Source: Haemaphysalis longicornis (taxonomy: Eukaryota > Arthropoda > Arachnida > Ixodida > Ixodidae). From it: a stretch of 64,000 nt of DNA. The stretch spans positions 22,102 to 86,101 of the forward strand of contig JABSTR010003205.1 of NCBI GenBank assembly GCA_013339765.2. The letters run 5' to 3'. The notes beneath the pieces are model-generated. The model searched no databases. It was not told the origin of the DNA and was given only the letters and a program-made list of their open reading frames with translations. The translations under genes and the position numbers were made by a program. Shown here piece after piece: positions 55,921-64,000 of the stretch. The number at the start of each line of letters is the position of its first letter. Position 1 is the stretch's first letter.

Positions 55921-58900
55921 CCAATTATTTTGGGCTCTGCTGAATCAGCCAGTGCGCCATGCACTGAAGGAATTGCATTCTGCTGCCTCCCCATGCCTTC
56001 TCACGTGGCATCGGATTTTAAGCTTGTCAGCAGAAACACTGCCACCACACAGGGTATCCCGCCATCTGCAGCCTTTCTCCCTGAGGGCATTCAAAGGTCT
56101 TCAAGCACGACATAGTCACTCCAGTGCTTCGGAAAGCGGTTGCGCTGTCATGACCCTACCTTCTCGGGCCGTGGTTGTCAATGTTTCACCACGTATCGGA
56201 TCCACTTTTTGTGCATCTTTGTTGTTTCGTTTACTGCTTTTATGACATCAAAGAACATCGCATGTGTTTTTCCATTTACTGCCTGACGCAGTAAATAAAA
56301 GCCAGTTGTTAGTCAGTGCTCCTGCTTGTCCTTCTCGCCCTCCTGCCTTCGCGCCGTTTTCCGTATGTTCAGATCATACCAACTAGTCTGACATAGTACT
56401 CTTCCAGGGTGTTGTCTGATCTCATACAACATGCGTTTGAATTTCCTTTATACGCACTGCTTTCCAGCAACAGCTCGCGAAATATAAACTCCAGGCAATG
56501 GAGAGCAGTTGGGGACTTCCTGCACGTGAAAAGTTCTAAGGCGGGAAATTCAAATTTTGGGCGTTTTAAAAAAGTGCCTTATCTACATTGGGCTGTGAGG
56601 TGCACCTGGGGACCTGGGTGCGGGCTGAAATTTGGACACACCGACATTTTCGTACTTCAGAAGCAGAAAATTAGAAAGTTCATCTTTTCTTGAGGCTAGA
56701 TAATATGTACCGGTGCAGGGCTTTCTGGCACAAACAACCATCACACAACAGGTCAGCATGACAGATTTTGGTGAAGGATGCACATGATTTTTTGAATTAC
56801 TGCATCTAAAAAGTTATGAGGTATGAGCTTTTAAAAAGTCGAGCACTATCGATGAGGTTCACCCTCCCTCCACTCCAAATCTATTTTAAAGACGACAGTC
56901 TTTATTGGGCTACTTAAACGCAGAAATTTTGGTCTGTCTGTGCCCGTCTGCGACTCGATTCAGCCACCTGGCCAAAGTGAAACAAAAGCTGCTCAGTAGT
57001 CTTGTATAGCCACAGCCATAAGTCCGGTGTGAATGTTCATACTTGTCGACATTGTTGAACAAGACATTACGCCAATATAAGGCAAAAAAATCAGTACATC
57101 AATGATATTTAAAGTGTTCCCTTACAAAAGAATTCATGGATGCTTGATTTTCACGAAATGAAATACTACATCCACTGAAGAAAAAAAATTCACTCCGTCG
57201 CCTGCTGTTACCCGCGCCTCTATAGGTTCTGGCAGAATTTTAAGAAATCAAGCAACAACAGTTACGAAAGGTTCCACGTTCTGCTTGGAACGCATGTGGA
57301 CTAGGGCAACGCGGTTATATAAACGGTTATATGGACGCCTTAATTCAAGGGCGTCTCCGCCGTATGGCAGAGTGGGCATCGAGGCACCCGGTCTGGAGCA
57401 GTGGAACACGGTAAATTTAAATTGACTTGAGCAAACCTTTAGCATGTTTGTCTTGGGAGGAGCGCGATGGAAAAGGAACAAAATGAGAGGTGAGTGGGAA
57501 AGTGAAGGGGGGCATTTGCATAGCAAATATCGACAAAGACTCGTATTTTGTCGACGTTTCCAATAAAAGGAGCAGATACACAGCCAGTTTTTTTTTAATT
57601 TTTAGGTTAGTAGCATCTTCTTGCACATTTTTAGGGCACATTTTTTAACCCTTTCACTGTCAAGTGTTTCTGGCCATGATGCACCCCCAGTGTCGGCTTG
57701 GTTTCCGAAATATGAGGGAAGGAACATTGTTATTTATTTGACTATGATAGTGTCCGGGGGGTAACGTGTCAAAAGGAAAGAGCGTGGGTGAGAATCGCCT
57801 TTCTTCCAGATATTTCAGCTGGCCGTGCAGGCTTCCGGGACTACAACCGCACCGTTTCAACATCGTAATCTGACGCTGTGCAACTCGCACCCCTTCCTTG
57901 GATGAGAAACTCTCACAATGCGAATCCAAGCTCGGCTCATATTTGGATCAGAATCGAAGCACCATCGCTCCTGTCCGCAGTCGAAGGCCCCTCGCGGTCA
58001 GCAATCCGAAAATAACCGTGCTCATGGAAGGAGCACTTTCAGCATCCCGCACAGCGCACAGAAATGAGCGAGCGAAAGCCGTGATTGATTCATGTTTCGG
58101 TCTATTGGAGAAGCAACAGCGAGCTGTGCTAACCTAGCGTGCCGTAGGAGCAACGGGAACAGAATAACAACAACAACAACAAAAAAAACCTTGAAACCCA
58201 TTGCACAACCACCCTTGCACCCCTAATCGCACGTGTGCCGCATGGTCACTCATCCCAACAGAGTACAGCGTGCGGAACAACCAAGCCCCCCAGCATAAAG
58301 GGTGGGTGCGGTCGCTCCGTACTCTTCAATATAGGCTGTATTCACTGGCGAGGCAACGCATGCAGGCAACCATGTCAGTGCGCCGTCACTGGATCGCAGT
58401 ACTTGTCCGTGCTAAGCACGTGAATGTGTGTTGGACGTTCCAAACTCTACCCAACCGGACACAAAGTAATGCCTCGACTCCAATGAGATTGCAATTAATA
58501 ACATCTCTCTTGACACCACCATTGAGAATTGGGTTGAAAGAGATCCTGAGCCCGAATGCATGCACAGAACATCACGGTGGTGGTGGACAAAATGAATAGG
58601 TGGCGACGAATGTGCGGAGATGGGCATGGAAAGGGAAACGAGGCAGGGAGCAGGTGTCTCCCTCAAGAGCCCTGGGAGCCTCTGGATCGTTACTGTACTC
58701 AATGCCAACTATAAAAAAGCAGCGTGCCTTTCACCCTTTCGCTGTCAGTGACGCACGAGTACGTTTCCGCATTTCCCTTCCGCAGTGTCACTGACGTACC
58801 GGTGGGTTCTCTATTGTGAGTTACAAAATTCGCACCATCTGCCAAATCTTTCTAGTGGCTCGTATTTTTTTTCACTTTTGCTGCTGCGGCAGCGTTCAGC

Positions 58901-59125
58901 TTCATGTTCAGCCAAGATAGCTCTTGTAACTCGAACAAAAACAATGCGGACAGTGGGGCAAAGAAAGAGAAACACGCAAAGCGTGCCTATGTCCTGTGTT
59001 TTTTCTTTTTGTCCCGTCTACTCTCTTTTCGAGTTGGAATACACCAACAAAGAATCCTTCTGCATTTTAGCTTTCACGATGTTACATGCTACATCACGCC
59101 ACCTGATCCGTTTCTTGCGCCGCAG
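55921..59125. other. No gene recognised; probably upstream/intronic to VPS16
   Basis: Open frames up to about 130 codons occur (58201-58599, 56409-56693), none with a domain. The motif ACCCTTTC-CTGTCA recurs near 57650 and 58733. The first coding exon of VPS16, for about 18 residues, should lie in or upstream of this stretch but was not identified. Confidence 0.45.
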
Positions 59126-59217
59126 GAAGTTTGAGCTTTACTCCATGGACTGGCAGTCACAGAATGTGGAACTTTCGGATTTCATAGTCGCTGCTGCACC
59201 GTTTGGAGGGCCCATCG
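59126..59217 (+). CDS. VPS16: VPS16, exon encoding the start of the propeller
   Basis: VPS16 is a core subunit of the HOPS and CORVET tethering complexes, pairs with VPS33, and acts in endosome-to-lysosome traffic. This 92-nt exon follows TTGCGCCGCAG and ends at ATCG|GTGAGC. It reads KFELYSMDWQSQ, then VAAAPFGGPI; the human protein has KYELYSMDW and VAAAPYGGPI at the same place. It begins with a base from an upstream exon and leaves one G (phase 1). It is the first of four collinear exons here, and the gene continues beyond the window. Confidence 0.85.
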
Positions 59218-59403
59218 GTGAGCACACTGCCTTTCTCTTATGTGGGGCAGTACCCTCCCTGAAATCTTTTTCCAGGGGCATGTTTCTTGTGTATTAAAGT
59301 AGCTATTGTGTTTGCAGCTATTTATTTATCTTCTTTGAGCTCTCTGTATGCCTTAGGACAATTAAACAACTGGTGCGACCTAAAATGCATGTTCCCGTTT
59401 CAG

Positions 59404-59506
59404 CCCTTATCAGAGATGACCGCAAAGCCGGCCGGATTCAAGCTTGGCAGTATACGTCTCATACACCTGTTCTCAGCAAGCGGGAAAACGTTGGGGGAAC
59501 ATCAAG
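59404..59506 (+). CDS. VPS16: VPS16, second recognised exon, frame slip inside
   Basis: This exon lies between CCGTTTCAG and GTATGT, after a 186-bp intron. With the G from the preceding exon it opens as ALIRDDRKAG, matching human ALLRNPWRKEK. From about 59430 the family sequence continues one frame over as KLGSIRLIHLFSASGKTLGE (human SVRPVLDIYSASGMPLAS). There is therefore a single-base discrepancy inside the exon. The end phase also does not join the next exon cleanly. The simplest reading is a base error in the assembly or a disabled allele. Confidence 0.75.
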
Positions 59507-59613
59507 GTATGTTGTCCTGTGCATGTATCTTCGTTATGAAACTTACCTGACGATCACACAAAAAACGAAATGCAAAATTGCGCTTTGCTTGGCCTTGCAC
59601 ATCTGCTGCATTA

Positions 59614-59850
59614 CCCGCCGCGATGGCTTGGTGGCCGAGGCATTGTGCTGCTGAGCCCAAGGATAAGGCGGGTTCCATTCGTGACTGCGGGTGGCAGGTT
59701 TTGTTGGAGGCGAAAAGCCAAAGTGCCCGTGTGTTCGAGATATCGGCGCACTTTAAAAAGATCCAGGTGGTCAAAATTAATCCGGAGCCTTCCACTATGG
59801 CACGCCCAAAATCGCCTGTGTAGCGTGGCGTGTCAAACCTCATAACCAAG
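59614..59850 (+). mobile_element. tRNA-derived SINE, copy 3, in a VPS16 intron
   Basis: Head CCGCGATGGCTTGGTGGCCG and a diverged B box GCGGGTTCCATTCG. The body has CAGGTGGTCAAAATTAATCC and GGAGCCTTCCACTATGGC, as in copy 4, and ends near GTGTCAAACC. More diverged than copy 4. Confidence 0.85.
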
Positions 59851-60883
59851 TTTGGCTTAAATTGTCGTTGTAAATTGTGATAACTTATGTTAGCAACCAG
59901 CACTGTTATAGTTTCCCTCTCCTGTGGCTGCCTTGCTAGCTCCACCTCAGAATAGCTGGGCTTGTTACGAAGCTTCCTTGATGATGATGCCACTGACGGG
60001 CACAGGATAAACAGATTGCATCCTTCCCGCAACTCTGCAAAGTAATTGAGAACGAACAGCTGCTCTTACTTCTTGCAGGCCTAATACCCCCGTCCTGCAC
60101 AAGCCCCAAAACACATCCCCATGGTTACAAATTTAAATGCCATTTGCGTTGATGTAATTTGGGGTGGTAGAAGTTCCCTGCGAGTCATTTGGACTAAACT
60201 TTCGCACTGTACAGCGCAACTATGAGCATGGAAAGTTGAGATGAGAATCGTGCAGGATGCTTACGGGTGGTCGATAGCTCCGTATTGCAGCTGCTTTTGC
60301 GTGTGCTAGTTCCTCGCCTGTTTGGAGGGAAAAATGAAAAAAAAAACAGTGAGGAGAGGGATCTTGACTCTCAGCAAACACACTTGAAGGGGTGCTGTGA
60401 ACCAAGCATTTTTTGCAGTTTCCCACTGAAGTGCCCTGATGCTGTGCCTCCACACATGTGCATGGAAGGCTGAGAAAGTGAAACTCAATCATAGGGGTCA
60501 CGTGGCAGTGTTTGGTTCTTCACACTGGGTTTCCTTGGGAGATTTGCCGTGGAGGAATGCCCTTTGTTGGTCTTTTCACTCTGCTCGAATGGCCAGATGA
60601 GACTTGTGTTACCTCTGTCCAGCTTGCAGAGTGATAAAGTGAGGTGAGCAGTACGATTTATTTGTTTTGATGTGCCTACCAGGCACTGTGCCAGCAATTT
60701 TTACAGCTTGCGAACAGGGTATGAGTTGGTGAAGTAACGAGCAAGTTTGAATGCAGTTGGTTTTTAACTGGGGCTGGTGCTGTATACATATCATCCTGTG
60801 CTCTGTTTCCTTTCCCCTGGTTGCCTCTCCGAGTCTTAACCCCTATGGGAGGACCATGCAAGGGTGCGCACTCTGTCTCGCAG
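59851..60883. other. VPS16 intron, nothing else seen
   Basis: The remainder of the 1.4-kb intron. Short open frames on both strands show no domain. Confidence 0.5.
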
Positions 60884-61011
60884 CATGATGCCGGCAGCAT
60901 TGTGGCCATGGGTTGGTCGAATGTGGAGAGCCTGGTGGTGGTCCAGAAGGATGCTGCGGTCACCGAGTACACCTGCAGGGAGGCATCCAGACGACCTTCA
61001 CAATGGGCCAG
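60884..61011 (+). CDS. VPS16: VPS16, third recognised exon, one base short
   Basis: This exon lies between CTGTCTCGCAG and GTCAGT. It reads HDAGSIVAMGWSNVESLVVV, then QKDAAVTEYT; human has [23 protein letters not shown] at this place. After EYT the family sequence moves frame to LQGGIQTTFTMGQ (human GLHGDFRRHFSMGN). The exon is 128 nt, and 129 nt would keep the frame and give a phase-0 end that fits the next exon. One base therefore appears to be missing near 60976. Confidence 0.8.
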
Positions 61012-61846
61012 GTCAGTCACAACCCCTCCTTGCTCTGCCTGCTTGCACGTCCGAGACGACAGTTGTTCGGCGCACTCTATGCGTGCACACGTCGACCGAA
61101 GGGGCTGGAGCTAGAGAGAATCGACGCGTACTCGAATAACGTGACGCCAAAACTATATTTTCAGTGGGGGGACTGAAACAATTTTTTTTTTATTTTTTTA
61201 TGTACTTCAAAATTTTTATGCTATTAAAATCAGTTTCGCTTGAAAGAAGAAAAAAACTCGACTTCTTTTCTATTAACCACGTAAAAAAAATGTTTTTCTT
61301 ACCCACTGCTTATTCTTATCTTTAAATGGTGTATATTATACAATCATTGGATAAAAAATAAACAGGATGGGGAAGGGGGGAAGAGAGAGAATGAGTTGTG
61401 AGTGGCCATCTTAGTCAAGGTAGGCCGCGTACTATTAAGCAAGAAATAGAACGAGTTTTCACTGACCACATGTTTATGCGCATTTGACATATTATTCAAG
61501 CAACACAATCTTTGGTATGTTTATACCCTGGCGCAGAAAACAAGCGTAATACAAAGGCAACAATGGCAATACCACAGTACAGACAGCCACGCTATAGTAC
61601 ATGCATACAATTGCCAATATTGCACACAAGCAGCAGACTTATCAGTCAGTGGTGTTATTGCTATAGGGGCCAGGTTGGCCAAAAAAATACTCCATCATTC
61701 GCCGTAATCGTTGAAACACTTGCTCAGAACGAGAAAGACTCCAGCGTTTGCCGTAGTCGTGGCAACACTTGTTCGGAACGAGAAAGACACATCATAGCGT
61801 ACGGCCCTCCAGGTGATAATGATTATCACTTCAAAAAAAAGTGAAA
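61012..61846. other. VPS16 intron, first part
   Basis: T-rich start (61183-61200). It contains the left-hand similarity to the dispersed repeat at 20.4 kb (about 61690-61800). No gene. Confidence 0.45.
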
Positions 61847-61981
61847 GAAGCTCGCACTTACAGCAAAAAGGGCGGAGTGAAGGTCATTGCAGCAGCGAAG
61901 CAGAAGCGAATCGCCTGCAATTGTGGACCTAAACCTTCGTGATGGTCGTGAAGGTTGCGTGCAGCTTCGCTACCTTCAAGT
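61847..61981 (+). repeat. Dispersed repeat, copy B
   Basis: The direct partner of 20530-20659, sharing CGTGATGGTCGTGAAGGTTG and GCAGCTTCGCTACCTT. It sits in a VPS16 intron. Confidence 0.7.
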
Positions 61982-62379
61982 CTGACGCATTAGTGTGAGC
62001 CTCCTTCATTTTTTTGTGTGTGTTGTTGCTCCCATGGGGCTCAGTAGAAGGCTGTGCAGCATGATGCTGTCAAAGTTGTTTCCATTTTGCTTATACCTAT
62101 CTGCAGTTGCAGTGCTCTTACAGCATGTGGGTACCTGTCATTTGTATTTTCAAAAAAATCAATCTCGCCTTCTTTTATTTTGTGTAACATCGAGCTAATT
62201 TTTCCACCGAAGAACTTGGAAGTGACAAGTTTGAGGGGAACTTTGCAGCACGGAGTGCCTGTGAAAAAGGTGCATGAGAAATGATAGCAGGAAAGTGATC
62301 TTGGACGGCTGTCAAAACCGCATGCCAGGCTTCACGAACTGACGGCTCTGAAAGTCTGGGAGCAACGTATTGTGGTTTG

Positions 62380-62651
62380 CAAAACTACCACGAAACCGCT
62401 GCGGTGGCTCAGTGGCTAAGGCGTTGCGCTGCTGAGCACGAGGTCGCGCGATTCCCGGCCGTGGCGGCCGCTTTTCTGATGGAGGCGAAAGCAAAAACGC
62501 CCGTGTGTACGAGATTTCGGCGCACGTTTAAGATCCCCAGGTGGTCAAAATTAATCCGGAGCCCTCCACTACGGCGCGCCTCATCGCCTGCGTTGCGTCG
62601 GCGCGTTAAACCCTACAATCAATCAATCAAATCAATCAAAACTACCACGAA
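62380..62651 (+). mobile_element. tRNA-derived SINE, copy 4, with perfect target duplication
   Basis: The SINE (62395-62636) has GCGGTGGCTCAGTGGCTAAG (A box), a B box GCGCGATTCCCGG, and the body blocks CCCAGGTGGTCAAAATTAAT and CCTCCACTACGGCG. It has a TCAA tail. CAAAACTACCACGAA (15 bp) flanks it exactly at 62380-62394 and 62637-62651. The perfect duplication and clean head suggest a young insertion in the VPS16 intron. Confidence 0.92.
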
Positions 62652-63311
62652 GAATAAATGGCGAGATGATTTCATGCGAATCCCTTCTAGGTGCGGGAGC
62701 AAGCAGCCTCTTTTGGTTCATTTGCGTCACTTAACAAACCCAAGGGAATCTTGCTTGTTCAGCATGTGTGTGAGAGTCTCAGCGCAAATTCCTGCTTATA
62801 AAGCGCTTTTCAATGCACAACTCTGAGGGCATGGGATATTTTACTAAGGCACACGGATTTATTGCGGTCGGCCCACCTTGACTGAGAAGTCTGCAGGTTT
62901 CAGTAACATGCTTGGCCATAAAATTGGAAGCAGCTAACAGTTTATGGTGATTAACGTTGTAAGGCTCGTAAAAGCACCTAGGCTGTTTAAAAGCATGAGA
63001 ACTCGTGTGAACTTGCACTCTTGCAGTGGACTTTGAAGGTGTAGTGAAGAATCTTGTCATACATGTAGTCCCCCTCTGCATGCGATGTCATCAAAGAGAA
63101 GAGCGGAAAATATTTAAGGAATGTCGGGGTGCTGTAGCACTCGTTGTGTTAGCTAGAGCCACCATTCCTGTGCTGCCCGGCTCTTTCAGTGAACAGCTTA
63201 CGTTTAAGTTCATACTATCAGAATGAAATAGTGCAGAATGAAATAGTATGAAATAGCGGAGCCGAAGTGCCTGTGCGCATTGGTGGTGGGTACGATTCCC
63301 CTCTGCTGCAG
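62652..63311. other. VPS16 intron, last part
   Basis: No feature beyond the acceptor CTCTGCTGCAG just before the last exon. Confidence 0.5.
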
Positions 63312-63456
63312 GCCCCCCGGGACACGGGCGTCCTGGAAGCCCGGGTGTTCTCCACCAACAAGCGGACGGCCGTGGTGGTCCTGACGGGGTCGTACAAGTT
63401 CTTCCTCGTGGAGAACATCTCCAGCTACAAGACCTGGCAGCTGGGGGAAGTACCAG
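63312..63456 (+). CDS. VPS16: VPS16, fourth recognised exon
   Basis: A GC-rich exon after CTCTGCTGCAG. It reads APRDTGVLEARVFSTN, KRTAVVVLTGSYKFFL, then VENISSYKTWQLGEVP. Human has RVLDARIFHTEFGSG, VAILTGAHRF and MPEVPG in the same order. It is open throughout and starts in phase 0, as exon three would deliver. The end is best placed after CCAG with a GC donor (GCACGT), because EVPG is conserved. The alternative GT donor at 63450 would cut that motif. Later exons are outside the window. Confidence 0.85.
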
Positions 63457-63569
63457 GCACGTATGCCCCCCCTCTCTTCTCTTTGTGGGCCCAGCTGGGT
63501 GCCGGAAAATTAGGTGGGCTTGAAGCTGGGTCAGTATAAGCGACTGTGTAAATGCTTGATTTATAACTA

Positions 63570-64000
63570 CAGTCAAACTCCGCTACAACGAACTCCGCTA
63601 CAACGAAATTCCCGCTTCAACGAAGGTTTTCGATTCCCCGCCCGCATCCCATAGGCCCCAATGTATTAAAACTCCCTCCACAACGAACCACTTTTTTATT
63701 GTTCTCCTCGGTTCAACAAAATTTTCCCGGTCATTTTCACTGATGGCTTGTCTCTTTTGACAATGAGATGAAAAGGCAAGACCGCAGTGTTTGCTTGCTG
63801 CTGGACAATTGTTCAGCGCATCGCCTGGACGGCAGCGTCAAGCTGACGAACGTTGAGCTGAAGTTTTTTCCGCCCAACTGCACTTCGCTGATCCAGCCTT
63901 TAGATCAAGGCGTGATCAACAGCGTGAAGTACGCATAACCGGTCAAGGCTCCTTCAGCGAATCCTCCTGAACACCGAGCATGGCCGCGACACCAAAGTTG
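63570..64000 (+). mobile_element. Pogo/Tigger-like DNA transposon, internally deleted, runs off the window
   Basis: After TA (63568-63569) the end CAGTCAAACTCCGCTACAAC, with its ACGAA-unit repeats, matches Tigger/pogo termini. About 200 bp later a plus-strand frame reads RSVCLLLDNCSAHR, LTNVELKFFPPNCTSLIQPL and DQGVINSVKYA. This is the C-terminal half of a pogo-type DDE transposase (DN-x-x-x-H ... PPN-TS-x-x-QPLDQG). A stop follows at about 63936. The N-terminal DNA-binding and first catalytic parts are missing, so it is a deletion derivative. Confidence 0.8.

Noticed and set aside
58201..58599. 132-codon plus-strand frame upstream of VPS16 as a possible first exon
   Set aside because: It contains nothing like the short N-terminus expected before KFELYSMD and has no donor in the right phase.

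Overview
This window looks like nuclear DNA from a hard tick, probably a metastriate species. The evidence is intron-bearing animal genes, tRNA-headed SINEs with the body typical of ticks, and several arthropod LINE families with microsatellite tails. The assembly cannot be named to species from this stretch. Gene density is very low; most recognisable sequence is transposon-derived. Many frames that should be continuous are broken by single bases, in host exons as well as transposons. This points either to decay or to uncorrected base errors in a long-read assembly.

Host genes. (1) 4462-5069 (+): terminal exon of a cyclase-family (PF04199-like) metal hydrolase, with small frame slips. (2) 15840-10551 (-): three exons with perfectly compatible phase-1 junctions. 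They encode the end of a small glycine/leucine-rich precursor with a dibasic cleavage site; I do not recognise the family, and this is the best candidate for an undescribed gene. (3) 59126-63456 (+): four exons of the N-terminal propeller of VPS16, a HOPS/CORVET vacuolar sorting subunit. The gene runs on past the window and its introns contain two SINEs and an unclassified repeat.

Transposon layout. 2.2 kb: LINE RT remnant. 7.3-8.4 kb: decayed RTE-like LINE followed by a SINE. 11.1-12.5 kb: two oppositely oriented pieces of one LINE, like a 5'-inverted insertion. 16.6-19.0 kb: an old LINE bracketed by repeats headed by initiator tRNA-Met. 23.8-30.4 kb: a LINE with both ORFs completely open (698 and 1285 codons, ATGA overlap, endonuclease, RT, RNase H), lying between TC microsatellites. 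35.8-36.8 kb: LINE tail and a TA-flanked MITE. 39.3-39.7 kb: THAP-domain pseudogene. 40.0-53.9 kb: a nested transposon stack. An old plus-strand LINE (LINE-B) is split by a nearly complete minus-strand relative of the intact LINE (LINE-A), and LINE-A is itself split by two hAT elements with 8-bp target duplications. The second hAT carries transposase remnants and a fragment of a third LINE. LINE-B is hit again at 53.26-53.90 kb by a rearranged copy of its own RT region. Removing each insertion and one copy of its duplication restores the interrupted reading frame. 55.6-55.9 kb: probable Penelope-like fragment. 63.57 kb to the end: pogo/Tigger-like transposon.

The remaining long stretches (0.5-4.4, 5.6-7.3, 8.5-10.3, 12.5-15.5, 19-23.6, 30.4-35.5, 36.8-39.3 and 54-59 kb) hold microsatellites, palindromes and unclassified repeats. 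I could support no gene in them.
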